A stretch of 64,000 nucleotides of DNA from Chelydra serpentina (taxonomy: Eukaryota > Chordata > Testudines > Chelydridae), in assembly GCA_037349315.1 (NCBI GenBank), contig JBAIAC010000222.1, positions 124,001-188,000 of the forward strand. Reading direction: 5' to 3'. Shown here piece by piece: positions 20,921 through 32,100 of this stretch; the stretch's first letter is position 1; each line of letters begins with the position of its first letter. A program made the translations under genes and the position numbers. Under the pieces are notes generated by a model that saw nothing but the letters and a program-made list of their open reading frames with translations, was not told where the DNA came from and did not search any database.

Positions 20921-21081
20921 GATGGCTCAAGCAGGTTTGGGGGGCGGCGGGCGGCTGCCTCTCAGCTCCAGGCTCAGCTGCTGAGTGGGGAGCCAAGAGG
21001 CTGCCATGGTGAGCCCTCCCCTGCCCCCCCGCTGCCTGCAGAAGCGGGCTGGCTGTGGGGCGGGGGGCGTTAGCTGAGGGG

Positions 21082-21141
21082 CGCAGGGCTGGTGCAAGGA
21101 AGTTTTCCCTAGGGTGTGAAACTTCCTTGCACCGGCCCTGC
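21082..21141. repeat. Short fold-back (hAT tip-to-tip)
   Basis: CAGGGCTGGTGCAAGGAAGT is followed, 14 bases on, by its near-complement ACTTCCTTGCACCGGCCCTG. It would form a long hairpin and looks like two ends of a hAT MITE with the interior deleted. Confidence 0.6.
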
Positions 21142-21581
21142 CCGGACACCCCCTCCATCTACTCCTGGGGATTCTGCGCCACTGCGCACAAGCAGAATTC
21201 ATGTCTGGAACCCGCTATTATCCGCACAGAAAATACACTCTGGCCAAGAAGTGCTGCAGTTCCACTTTTTGACCACCAGAATCTGCGGTGGCGCCAGAAC
21301 AGCCCACTCCCTATCAGCTGAATTCCTCCTCCTCCTTCCTCCTGCGTCTCAGTGCGACTAAATCTCCGCACCTAGACAGCCGGCTCGTCCGCTGCACCCC
21401 AATCCCCCATGCCTAAGCCTCCCTGCCAAAGTCCTGCACCTGGCTCCATAGAATTAAATCTCACATCTCGCTGGGAACTCGACTTCTTGTGCCCAGAGAG
21501 TCTCTTCCCGCCCAGTAGCTGACCCGAGAAACACCGTGTCCACCTTTTCCAAAGAAGTACTTGGAGCTGCTTTTATGCTCT

Positions 21582-21654
21582 GATGGTGTGGCCTAATGGC
21601 TAAGGCGTCTGCGTTGGGATCAAGCGATTCAGGGTTTGAGTCCTTTGGGTTGGT
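21582..21654 (+). pseudogene. tRNA-Arg-like pseudogene, anticodon altered
   Basis: GTGTGGCCTAATGGCTAAGG and GCGTCTGCGTTGGGATCA match vertebrate tRNA-Arg with the anticodon loop changed to GTTGGGA. The anticodon therefore reads TGG where TCG is expected. Box B is GGGTTTGAGTCC and the acceptor is weakly paired. Confidence 0.65.
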
Positions 21655-22038
21655 GCTTGTACAGTTTTTCCTTTGTGCTGAAAGTCCTGCTCTCTCCAGG
21701 GCTGAAAACTCTCCTTGGCAGCTGAGGACAATGTTCTGGCTTCAGCTAGAGCCCCAGGAAGCGGTTGGGGGTTGGGCTTTGGGCATCACAAAGGTTAGGG
21801 ACTGAGCCCTAGGTGCTTCCAGTCTAGCCTTTTCCATTCCTGTTCTAGCCGGACTGTTAAAGTCTAGGACCCCAGCCTATAGCCGCCATCCTGTTGAACC
21901 AGCTGGACCAAAGCCCTGTCTCCAGTGGGCATCAGTCACCCAGCAGGAGGGAAAAAGCATCACACTGGTTCACCCAGGGACAGAGTAGCCAACCACATTG
22001 AGCTTCAAGGGTCTGTAGCAAACTAACACATCTCCAGG

Positions 22039-22110
22039 AGGTCCCACTGAGATTTGAACTCAGATCGCAGGATTCAGAGTCCTGAGTGCTGCCCATTACA
22101 CCATGGGACC
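22039..22110 (-). tRNA. tRNA-Gln(CTG), apparently intact
   Basis: This 72-base minus-strand tRNA has acceptor GGTCCCA fully paired with TGGGACC. Box A is GGTGTAATGGGCAGC, the anticodon loop is CTCTGAA in a perfect stem (CAGGA/TCCTG), and box B is GAGTTCAAATC. No CCA is encoded, as expected for a eukaryotic gene. This is the most intact tRNA in the window. A CR1 LINE begins about 50 bp away. Confidence 0.88.
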
Positions 22111-22157
22111 TGCTGGTGTTTCTGTTTCTGCACCCCTGTGACTCTCAGCTGGCTGGC

Positions 22158-23238
22158 TTGGACGGTAAGGTGGATAGAAAACTGGCTAGATGGTCATGTT
22201 CAACGGGTAGTGATCAATGGCTCCATGTCTAGTTGGCAGCCGGTATCAAGTGGAGTGCCCCAAGGGTCGGTGCTGGGGCCGGTTTTGTTCAATATCTTCA
22301 TCAACGACCTGGAGGATGGTGTGGACTGCACCCTTAGCAAGTTTGCAGATGACACTAAACTGGGAGGAGTGGTTGATACGCTAGAGGGTAGGGATAGGAT
22401 ACAGAGGGACCTAGACAAATTAGAGGATTGGGCCAAAAGAAATCTGATGAGGTTCAACAAGGACAAGTGCAGAGTCCTGCACTTAGGACGGAAGAATCCC
22501 ATGCACTGCTACAGACTAGGGACCGAATGGCTGGGCAGCAGTTCTGCAGAAAAGGACCTAGGGGTTACAGTGGACGAAAAGCTGAATATGAGTCAACAGT
22601 GTGCCCTTGTTGCCAAGAAGGCTAATGGCATTTTGGGCTGTATAAGTAGGGGCATTTCCAGCAGATCGAGGGACGTGATTATTCCCCTCTATTCGGCACT
22701 GGTGAGGCCTCATTTGGAGTACTGTGTCCAGTTTTGGGCCCCACACTACAAGAAGGATGTGGATAAATTGGAAAGAGTCCAACGGAGGGCAACAAAAATG
22801 ATTAGGGGGCTGGAGCACATGACTTATAAGGAGAGGCTGAGGGAACTGGGATTGTTTAGCCTGCAGAAGAGAAGAGTGAGGGGGGATTTGATAGCTGCTT
22901 TCAACTACCTAAAAGGGGGTTCCAAAGAGGATGGATCTAGACTGTTCTCAGTGGTAGAAGATGACAGAACAAGGAGTAATGGTCTCAAGTTGCAGAGCGG
23001 GAGGTTTAGGTTGGATATTAGGAAAATCTTTTTCACTAGTAGGGTGGTGAAGCACTGGAATGGGTTACCTAGGGAGGTGGTGGAATCTCCTTCCTTAGAG
23101 GTTTTTAAAGTCAGGCTTGACAAAGTCCTGGCTGGGATGATCTAGTTGGGGTTGGTCCTGCTTTGAGCAGGGGGTTGGACTAGATACCTCCTGAGGTCCC
23201 TTCCAACCCTGAGATTCTATGATTCTATGATTGTATGA
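22158..23238 (+). mobile_element. CR1 LINE, 5'-truncated, open RT C-terminal frame
   Basis: The frame is open from the 5' truncation to a stop at 23143-23145. It carries the reverse-transcriptase motifs [20 protein letters not shown] and FADDTKL (catalytic FADD box), then [20 protein letters not shown] and the C-terminal [10 protein letters not shown] region of CR1 ORF2. The 3' end has GGTTGGACTAGATACCTCC and three ATTCTATGA-like repeats. The endonuclease and RT N-terminus are missing, so it cannot move by itself. The lack of stops or frameshifts suggests a fairly young copy. An apparent upstream Met lies inside the antisense tRNA-Gln and is accidental. Confidence 0.92.
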
Positions 23239-23239
23239 T

Positions 23240-24820
23240 GAGAACTGGGGCACAGCACCTGGTTTGTTAAGGACACAAAAATGGAGGCAGGAACCTCTTC
23301 TCTCCTGCTGGCAAAGAACCCCAGGTTCCTAAAAGACAGGGACTCACATCCTTGAATGGGCTTTAAAAAAGGCAATGGTTCAAAAGTTTGGCCCTGACCA
23401 TTTCTTGTTTCCGCAGACTAGACATTTTAGCAAACTTTAGAATTCCTTGGTGCTAAACACCGTGAAACTCCCCTTTCTCCTTCACAGGGGGCTTTAACAC
23501 CCCTTATCTAACTCAGGCTCATGACTGCCCGGAGCTCGAGAATTGTCCCTGTTCCCATTGGACAGATGGGGAGGAGCCTGAGGTACAGAGAAGGGAAGTG
23601 ACCTACCCAAGGGCCTACACAGCAAGGCGGTGGCAGAGGCAGAAAGAGAAGCCACCAGTCCTGACTTCTGTTCTATCGGACAAGCACAAACCCCCCAGAG
23701 GCAGGGATAGAGCTCAGGAATAGAGATGGTGGGGAAACTGCATTGAAACTATTTCTGTCAGAAAATCCCATTCAACTAAACCAATTTATTTCTTGAAATT
23801 ATAACAAGTGGCATGAAAGTTTGTTGCAAAACTATTTTGTTGCAAAACAAAAGCATCTCCTGTTTGTCACAGTGTGTTAAATTGTCTCATCGCACACAAA
23901 GAGGAGACACTTAGATCTCGAAAATTAGATAAGATGCTTCAGTCTGAGCTAAATTGTTGCTGCTCTTAACAATTTCAAACTAAAAAATACAAATAAAATA
24001 GACTTTTTCAGTTGTTCTATTATGTCATAATTTGATCTGAGTAAATGTGATAGGACACCTCATATTATGCACAACTCCTAGTGACACTCTCCAATGGATC
24101 CCCATCCTCCACCCACCGTGAGGTAGGTAGGAGCAGATTATTATTATCGCTACTTGAAAGAGGGAGAAGCTAAGGCTGAGAAAGGAGAATTGACTTCTCT
24201 TAGGTCACAGAGACAGTCAGTAGTGGCAGAGTTGGGAATAGGTGCGGAATAAAATTCTGCCTCCATACGCTCGTGTTTTCCACGCCCAGAATTCTACTAT
24301 CACCAGATGGATGAGACCGAACAGGTTTCAAACCTCCAGGAGGCTCTTACCTTCCAAATAGGGGCGTCTGTTTTCTAGTAAAATCAATCAAAGGAGAAAA
24401 CTCCAAAGAGATTCCTCCTGGAGCTCACGTACGTGACCCCTAATACTCTCTCAGTCCTCAAAGAGAGACCTCAAGAAGGCAACTTGCTGAAGCAAAGCCA
24501 CAGGGGTCTGCAAGGTTTCCCTGGCCCCTCGCCCCTGTCCTGCCTGGCTGATGTCAGCATCTCTCTGTGAGGTCACCGCCTCCCCACCACCTTTGACCAA
24601 TAGTCTGAGGTCCTGCAAACGGCCTTTGTGATGTCACTGCCACACCCCTCCTTTGCTGTGCTAATGTCCTGCCACTGGCCAGACACTTTGGAGGTTTGAG
24701 CTACTCCCTGGGGATCACCCCACTCAATGAGTGTTCATTCTAGGAAGCAAGCCGGCTAGACAGTAAAACATCAGATGCTGCTGCCAATGCTCCACTCAGT
24801 TTTTCAGAAATTAGTAGACT
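23240..24820. other. No gene recognised
   Basis: This is about 1.6 kb of ordinary, fairly A/T-rich sequence with no recognisable coding, RNA or repeat feature. Confidence 0.4.
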
Positions 24821-24829
24821 TTATGGCCA

Positions 24830-25217
24830 GAAGAGACCATTAGAGCATGTCATCTGACCCCCTACATATCACAGGCCTCCTGTCTGACACAATAGCTACT
24901 TTTGGGGCAAACACATCCCAGAAAGGCATCTAGTCTTCATTAGATGACATCGAGAGAAGGAGAATCCACCACTTTCCTTGGTAGCTTGTTCCTGTGGTGA
25001 ATCATCCTCGCTGTTGAATATTTGTGCTTTATTTGTAGTATGAATTTGTCTCTTTTCACCTTCCAGCCATTGGGTCTTGTTAGGTCTTTCTCTGCTAGAT
25101 TAAGGAGCCCCTTAATAACCAATATTTTCTCTCCATTAAGGCACTTCAGCACTTCAATGAAGTCACCTTTCAATCTTCTTTTGATAAGCTAAACAGGTTG
25201 AGCTCTTTCAATAGCTC
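24830..25217 (-). mobile_element. Old CR1-type LINE fragment, part 1
   Basis: Minus-strand remnants of the CR1 ORF2 C-terminus are visible (RNKLPRKVVDSPSLDVI). The fragment is split at AGCTC by the solo LTR and continues at 26026. Confidence 0.7.
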
Positions 25218-26020
25218 TGTCATAAATATAAAGGGGGAGGGTCTGATGCAGTGCTATAAGAGCCTCTGACCAGTAAAGGGTTAAGAAATGCAGGTAGCCA
25301 GACTGACACCTGACCTGGCTGGCATCTGACCAATAAGGGGACAAGATACTTTCAAATCTTGGGAGGGGGAAAAAGCTTGGTGTGTGGCTTTGTCTGAGTC
25401 AGAGTGATCTTGGAAGACAGAAGGAACCTACAGAAAATCAACCCTCCCTTTTCTGAAGTAAGTTTAGATAGCATAGCGAATAGATTTCTGTTTAATTTTG
25501 CTTGGTGTATTCCCTGTGTTAGAAGGGGGGGGGGGTTATTCATGGTTTTCTGTAATGTTAAGGTTTTGTCCAGAGGGGGAAATCTCTCTGAGTTTGGAAA
25601 TTGAGTGCCCTGTAAAATAGTTACCATCCTGATTTTACAGAGATGATTTTACCTTCTTTATTTTTAATAAAATCCTTCTTTTAAGAAGCTGACTGTTTTC
25701 TATGGTGTTAAAACCCAGGGGGTGGGTTTTTAGATCACTGTGTAACCAATTGGTTGGGAGATTGTTCTCAAGCTTCCCAGGAAAGGGGGTGTACGGCTTG
25801 AGGGGGTAGTTTTTTTGGGGGGGAGGGAAGTTCAAGTGATTCCTTTCCTGGATTCCTGTTAGACATTTGATGGTGGCAGCGAAAGAAGCATTTCTCAGGG
25901 TGCAGGGAATTTTGTACCTTGGGGGTTTTAACCTAAGCTGGTAAAAATAAGCTTAGGGGCTCTTAATGCGGGTCCCCACGTCTTTACCCTAGAGTTTAGA
26001 GTGGGGAGGGAACCCTGACA
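25218..26020 (+). mobile_element. Solo LTR with 5-bp TSD (spacer)
   Basis: It begins TGTCATAAATATAAAGGG, ends GGGAACCCTGACA and is flanked by AGCTC on both sides (25213-25217, 26021-26025). An AATAAA signal is at 25666-25671. No internal retroviral genes are present. A sister LTR is at 45516-46279. Confidence 0.85.
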
Positions 26021-26025
26021 AGCTC

Positions 26026-26165
26026 ACTAGAAGGCAGTTTTCTCCAGCCCTCAGAACATTTGGTGGCTCTTTGCTGCCCCAGCTCCAATGTCACAACATC
26101 TTTTTCAAATGAGGACACCAAAACTGGATGCAGTATTCCAATATCAGTCTCACTGATGCCGAGTC
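26026..26165 (-). mobile_element. Old CR1-type LINE fragment, part 2
   Basis: This continues the fragment at 24830 after the LTR, with TCACAACATCTTTTTCAAAT and ACTGGATGCAGTATTCCAAT typical of antisense CR1. Confidence 0.6.
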
Positions 26166-26169
26166 ACCT

Positions 26170-27240
26170 CCTGGGACGTTATTAACATAATTTGTAACTG
26201 TGTAGATCACTGTTGCCACCACTGTTATATATTTGCAGCCAATATTGAATTAAGGTTGTCATGTAAGGGGTCTATGGAGAGGTTATGATTGGCTGATTAT
26301 AATTATGCTATCTGTATATGTGTATCATTCTTGTAGATAAAGTTATGAATATTGACTCTATACTGTCTGTATTTCAAACTTGTGCTATGTTTCCGGGGAA
26401 CACCCCAGAAAAGTTGGTGTCAGCTTTGCCTAGCCTGCATGATGGCCCAGGAAAGACCATCAGCTATACAATCGACCCATTGAGAGAAGGCAGATACACC
26501 TTGTGACTCAGCAAGGTATGCAGGGACCTGCCTATGGACAGAACTCTAAGGTTTTTTCATGCCATGCGCTGGATAGAATGTCTTTGGGACAAAGAAAGGA
26601 AAGACCACATGGCAAGAGACGATAAAAGGCTGATGCCTCGCCTCCATCTTGTCTTCAATCCTGCTTCATACCTCTGGAGGGACTTTGCTACAAACGGAAA
26701 CTCTATACATGTGGATGTGCTCCAGAGACTTGATTTGAACCTGCAGTTTATTCTATCACTGCTACAAGCCTGAACCAAGAACATTGCCATTACTGTATGT
26801 AGTTGATTTCATTTAACCAATTCTAGCTCTCATCTATATCTTTTTCCCTTTATGGATAAACCTTTAGATTTTAGATTCTAAAGGATTGGCAACAGCGTGA
26901 TTTGTGGGGAAGATCTGAGTTGTGTATTGACCTGTGTCTGGGGCTTGGTCCTTTGGGGTCCTTTGAGGGAACCTGTTTTCTTTTACTGGGGTATTGGTTT
27001 TCATAACCATTCACCCCCATAACGAGTGGCACTGGCGGTGATACTTGGAAACTGCAGTGTCCAAGGGAATTGCTTGTGTGACTTGTGGTTGGCCAGTGGG
27101 GTAAAACTGAAGTATCCTCTGTTTGGCCAGCCTTACAGGTGGAAAAACCCCAACTGTGGGCTCTAACTGCCCTGATTGAAGCAATTTTTCCTGAATTGGC
27201 ACTCTCAGTTGGGTCCTGTCAGAACCAGCATTGTTACACC
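26170..27240 (+). repeat. LTR-like interspersed repeat, unclassified
   Basis: About 1 kb including CATAACGAGTGGCACTGGCG and a region near 27010-27240 that I recognise as a recurring turtle sequence. It lies between two CR1 fragments. Ends and target duplications were not resolved. Confidence 0.4.
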
Positions 27241-27259
27241 TCCCTATGCTACTCACGGC

Positions 27260-27615
27260 TCTGCCCCTACGTCTAATGATGGCTTTAGCCCTGTTCACCA
27301 CTGGGAGCTCATCTTGAGTGGCTTCTCCACTCTGGCCCCTAAATCCTTTGCAGAGTCACTGCTTTCTTGGATACACTTCCCCATTCTGTAGGTGTGGCCG
27401 GCATGCGTTGTTGCTAGGTATAGGACCTTGCATTTGGCTCTGGTCAAACTTGTTTGCTTTGAATGGGGCCAGCTTGCCGAATGAGTCAGATCGCTCTGTA
27501 TCACTGCCCTCTCCTCATCAGTAATTACCACTCTGCCGGTATTTTGTCACCCACCAATCTTATCAGCAGTGATTATATGTTTTCTCCCAATTCACTGATA
27601 AAAAATATTTAAAAA
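27260..27615 (-). mobile_element. CR1-type LINE fragment (spacer)
   Basis: GACCTTGCATTTGGCTCTGG through ATCGCTCTGTATCACTGCCC is antisense CR1-like sequence. The duplicated zinc-finger segment in the left arm starts within it (818). Confidence 0.55.
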
Positions 27616-28032
27616 ATAAGCCCTTGAGAGCTTCTTAAGATTCTTAGAACCCAGGACCTGCTCCCCATGGCAGAGTGAGAAAAGGCCGTCCAGCCCTGCT
27701 GGTACATAGGAGAGAAGCAAAGAAGGAAGGCAGGAGCTCTCCCTCAGCAACTACCTGAAGGTCCCTCTCCCTGAGGGTATGGAGGACCTGCGCCCGTTGC
27801 ACCAGGGTTTGGTGTTCTGTCCCGTCTGGTGGTGCTGAGACTCCACAGAGAGAGAATTAAATGAGTCTGTTCCATAGCCTTAGCTAATAGGCAGCTGGCT
27901 TTTAGCTCCTGCTGTAGAGGCTCATGGACTAAGCTCCCAGGTTCGATCTCCTGCCAATCAGTGTTATAAGTGGGGGGTTGTGATGTTATTGACATGAACT
28001 GTGACCGTATAGATCATGGCTGAAACCAAGGT

Positions 28033-28147
28033 CCTAGAAGCGACAAAGGGTCTTGTGGCACCTTATAGACTAACAAGGGTATTGGAACATAAGCTTTCGT
28101 GGGTGAATACCAGTTTCATCGGATGCAAGCAGTGGAAATGTCCAGGG
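28033..28147 (-). repeat. Interspersed repeat, CACGAAAGCTTATGCT family
   Basis: The reverse orientation reads CTTGTGGCACCTTATAGACT and AAGCTTTCGTGGGTGAATAC. It is inserted in the spacer copy of the zinc-finger unit only. Confidence 0.6.
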
Positions 28148-28149
28148 GC

Positions 28150-28525
28150 AGATATGTCCTAGAGTTGCTCCTATCCATTTCATGAATTTCATGGCTAATG
28201 AAAGCTAAGAGGTTTCTTCCCTGGGAGATTTGCTGAGGCTTCACCCCTGTGGATTCTCCGATGTCAAGCAAGCTTTGAGTTGTCACTGTCGCTTTCCCCA
28301 CACTCAAGGCACGTACAGGGTTTCTTTTCCTTGTGGGGTCTCCTGTGTGTAACACGGGCTGATCGTATCGTGAAACCTTTCCCACACTCAAGGCATTTCT
28401 ATGGCCTCTCCCCTGTGTGCAGTCTCTGATCTGTGTAAGGTGGGATCCCCCACTGAGGCTTTTCCCACACACCAGACACTGACAGGGCTCCTCTCCCGGG
28501 GGGGTTTTCTGATGTCTACTAAGTC
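28150..28525 (-). pseudogene. C2H2 zinc-finger exon relic (spacer, longest copy)
   Basis: The minus strand shows at least three decayed fingers. One is CQCLVCGKSLSGGSHLTQIR (C-x2-C kept, a His kept); it is followed by [18 protein letters not shown] and [19 protein letters not shown], in which cysteines are replaced. Linkers such as TPPGEEPCQC recall TGEKPYxC. A frame is kept but most zinc ligands are lost. This copy retains about 450 bp between the fingers and the promoter-like block that both arm copies have lost, so it represents the ancestral arrangement. Confidence 0.7.
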
Positions 28526-28532
28526 CTGCCCT

Positions 28533-28790
28533 CCAGGCTGCTCCCCACCCGCTAGTCCAGCCCTTGGACCTCCAACCCCCCCAGTCCTGCCCCCCCAGTC
28601 CCGCCCCCAGGCTGCTCCCCACCCGCTAGTCCAGCCCTGGGACCTCCAACCCCCCCAGTCCTGCCCCCCCCGTCCCGCCCCCAGGCTGCTCCCCACCCGC
28701 TAGTCCAGCCCTGGGACCTCCAACCCCCCCACTCCTGCCCCCCCAGTCCTGCACCCCACCCGCTAGTCCAGGCCCAGGCTCGGGGTGTGA
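28533..28790 (+). repeat. 74-bp tandem repeat, about three copies
   Basis: Units starting CCAGGCTGCTCCCCACCCGC recur at 28533, 28607 and 28681 (period 74). The array is present only in the spacer copy. Confidence 0.8.
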
Positions 28791-28819
28791 CGGGGCCGGA
28801 CCCAGCAAGCCCCACGGGG

Positions 28820-29600
28820 CGGAAATGAGGCCGGAGCGGGGCGGAAGTGGAAGCTGCGCCCTTGGGGGGAGGGGGGCCGGGCTCTTGCAGGCGACATGTT
28901 CCCCCCCAGCCCAGCGTGCCGTCCCCTCCCCCGCACGCCGTGTCTAGCCCCGCCCCCCGGGGACGGAGGGAAGGGCCCTGCTGGAGATTCCCCGCCCCTG
29001 TGCAGCCAGCACCGCCCACAGACACACTGAGCTCCTCTCTGGTCTCTGATTGGTGCTCCCATGAGCCTATCACACCTCCCTTGTTCTAATTGGTGCCAAA
29101 AAAGCCTCACCTCCCCCATTGTAGTTGAGCTATCTCCTGCCAATCAAAGTGTTTAAATGTGCGTTCCATGGCCGCTGATTGGCCCGTGCAGAGACTAACT
29201 CTGGCTGTGATTGGAGGCCAGACCCGCAGCTTCCCATCGTGTGCAAGGCTGCCCCACGTGGGGGAGAGTCCCGGGTCCCTGGCCACGCCCCCAGGTCCCG
29301 CCCAGCCCCTGTGGGGTTGTTGCGGGTGGTGGGAAGCAGCCACAGCGCAGCAGCGCCCCCTAGTGCTGCGGCCGGTGTGAGCTTCGCCCGGCTACTGGCC
29401 ATGGGGGGCGGGGCTAATGCACAGTGTGGGGGGGCTGCAGCCCCACCAGCCCCCTGCCCACAGAGCATGAGCCCGGCCGGTCCCTCCCGCCCCGTGTCCT
29501 GTCTCCCCCCAGCGGCCAGCGCCAGGTGCCCCGAGGGACTGAGCCGAGCAGGGAACCGTCCCGGGACCCGGCCCCTGTCGCCCGTTCCCAGCCTCTGGCC
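28820..29600 (-). promoter_or_regulatory. CpG/CCAAT promoter relic (spacer copy)
   Basis: This is the same promoter-like block as 1600-2400 and 52000-52870. CCAAT/ATTGG boxes are near 29045-29215, followed by a CpG-rich stretch and a CTCF-like word. The three copies are very similar over this block, more so than over the zinc-finger relic. Confidence 0.5.
29353..29366 (-). promoter_or_regulatory. CTCF-like motif (spacer copy)
   Basis: GCACTAGGGGGCGC on the minus strand is identical to the left and right copies. Confidence 0.55.
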
Positions 29601-29944
29601 AACAGGCGAGGGCCGAGGTGGGCAAACATCCCAGGGGCCACATCCGGCCCGCGGGACCCTCCTGCCCGGCCCTTGAGCTCCTGGCCCCTCCCCCGCAGCC
29701 TCCGCTCTCTGCACCGCTGGCTCCTGCCCGTCCCTCCTGCCGGGGAGCGCGGGGGCGTGGCTGCGAGCTCCTGCCACTCTGAGCGGCATGGTTGGGGGCG
29801 GAGAGCGGCGGGGGGGGTGTGTTGGATTAAGGCCAGGGAGTTCCAGGGGGCGGTTTGGGGAGCCGCTGTTGCAGTCCCTCTATGGAAGAAGTGGGAGCCA
29901 TACTCTCCGGTGGCCATATTTCAGAGGTGTCTACAGACTCTATG

Positions 29945-30110
29945 GCTACGTCTACACTACACGAGTCCGATTTTACAGAAATCGAGTGTTGGGAACAGAT
30001 AGTATAAAGGCGAGTGCCTGCGTCCACAGTACCGTGGCAAGCGTTGACGTTCTCTCATGCAAGAAACTGCCCAGTCTGCGCTAGCAGTGAGACTCCCTCA
30101 CTATCAGCAG
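29945..30110 (+). mobile_element. MITE fragment (GGCTACGTCTACACTAC)
   Basis: It starts with a typical MITE terminus. The right end is not found. Confidence 0.35.
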
Positions 30111-30790
30111 AAATCAGTGAGAGCTGTGTGAAGTGCAGGGACCCACGGGGGATTGAACAGGGGGGAACAACACCCCACGACATTTAAAAATGGGAGGGCT
30201 CTGCCTTACCACTTTTTAATGACCGTGAGGGCGAGGGAGGGTGGGGAGGGGGCGGAGAGCAGTGAGCGGGAGGCGGGTTCTTGGGGGGAAGAGGCAGCGT
30301 GGGAGCAGGGCCTTGGGGAGAAGAGGTGGTGCAGGGGCGTGGCCTCGAGTGGAAGGGATGGGGCTACTCTTCGAGCTCTGGTGACCGCTACTTTTAGGGA
30401 GCCTGCGCCGCTCCTGGTGGGACCGCAAGACCTCCCAGAGGAGAGAGAGCGGCCAGCAGAGCGGGGACAGGGTGGAACGGCAAGTGGCCGGCAATATGGC
30501 CAGACAGCGGAGGGAGAAAGGGGCTTTCCCCCCAGGAGGTGAGAGGTGAACTCTGCAGCTGGGTTGTCATTGATCTAGGACAACAACAGTGAATGAGGTG
30601 CAGTGAAGGATGGGGCACAACCAAAGAGCTTTTAGTTTCTGGATTTAACAATCCTGCTCCCTGGTGGGAGCTCCACCACCTGCCGTATTCGCATCGCAAA
30701 TGTGAAGAACAAGACTCCAACCCCTCATTCGTCCCTGGCCCGGAGCACCAGAAATACGGGCCCTTCCTCCAGTCACCCTCTGCCCATCGA
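30110..30790. other. No gene recognised
   Basis: A purine-rich stretch near 30220-30530 and ordinary sequence beyond it. No domain is visible. Confidence 0.3.
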
Positions 30791-32100
30791 GATTAACCTA
30801 TAGTCGTTAATGTGCATTTCCTGATCACCCACCATGTCCAAGTCCAGCTGCTCCAAGGCACTGAACATCGAGTGCCTCCTCCTGGGGCCCCCGAATCCCT
30901 GCCACGTTCCACGTGGCCACGTTTTCAGATGCTCCTTCCCCGGTACTGCCCTCGCTCAGCTGTACAGAGGAGCTTCCGTACCCAGTCCCTGCCCTTCACT
31001 GCCCAGCACTCCCTCTGGCAACATCTCCGAGGGCCACCCTGCCTCTCCCCACCCTATTGGGTCAACCAATAAGTCACGTGGAACAGTCAGCGCCCGACCC
31101 TCATTGCCCTCCAAAAGCGTGGGAGAAAAACTCAGAGGGGAGGAGCCCTCCCCGCTCCCTTGAAGCACCCAAGTGCCTTTCTCCATAGGTGAACATTCAC
31201 CTCACTCTGAGCACCCCACCTCTTCTGCTGCAGATTCCCCTTTCTTCCCTTCCCCGGCCATCTCTGCTTGATCCAACACTGCAAAACGGTTGCTCTGGGG
31301 AAGTGCCATACTGCCTACCACAACCGCAGCTGGCAACATGATGCCACATGACCCCCTTGCAGCCAGTGGGACATTAACAACTCCAGAAGGCTTTCTTTCC
31401 TGCCTCTTCCTTCAGGAAACCTTCACAAAAGTCTCCTTGTGACTCTGCTCTCCTCCCGCCTGGTCCTGGTGGGGTCAGACATCTCACCACCCAGCTGGGC
31501 CCCGTCACTCTGTTCCTGGTTACATGGGGATGGTCCGGGCCCTGTTACCCCAGCCAGCACTTCACCAGGGGCCTCGCCTGACTGTGCTCCCGCCCCTACC
31601 CCTCTGCTTCCCTCACTCTTCTGCACTAGCTCCTCCAGGCTCACTGTGCTACCCCTGGGTCCACTGCTCTCCCCATCCCTGGGGCATGGACCCTCCACTC
31701 CTTTGACTTCTGAGGACGGTGTCTGCCTGGCCACTCCTGTACCCTGTTCCCTTGCTTCCTGAGCACGCTCCACCTGCACGCGTGCGCCTCTCGGATATGT
31801 CACGCCTCTGGACAACTGAGGTACACGTGTCCCTGCCTCCCACACACATTGCAACGATCCCCTGCTGGCTGTCCTCCGTCCTGTGCTCCAGGGACTCCCA
31901 GCGCAGACAGCGCCGGCTAGAGCACCCGGAACTGAAGTGCTCGGATGAGCAGCAGCTGAAGCAGGCCTTAGGCTGTCCCAGACATAACCCCACTCCGACC
32001 CAACGTAAAACATATTTGGAACATGTCGTAACTGGTCACCCTCGTGCCTTAAAAGCTCAGCTGTCTCCCAGAATTCACCCGTCCATAACTCGAATTGCAA
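30790..32100 (-). mobile_element. Non-CR1 LINE fragment: ORF1 zinc knuckle and start of endonuclease
   Basis: On the minus strand one intact CCHC knuckle (CFSCCSSEHFSSGC; C-x2-C-x4-H-x4-C) lies near 31920-31963, followed by a second with its cysteines replaced (CLRWESLEHRTEDS). About 1 kb downstream is ENVATWNVAGIRGP (near 30890-30930), then, in another frame, ALEQLDLDMVGDQEMHINDY, matching the N-terminus of an apurinic-type LINE endonuclease. The order ORF1 then ORF2 fits an L1/Tx1-like LINE. Frameshifts and truncation make it dead. Confidence 0.6.

Noticed and set aside
22054..22157. Upstream Met extension of the CR1 open frame
   Set aside because: These codons are the antisense of tRNA-Gln. 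The LINE starts only at about 22158.
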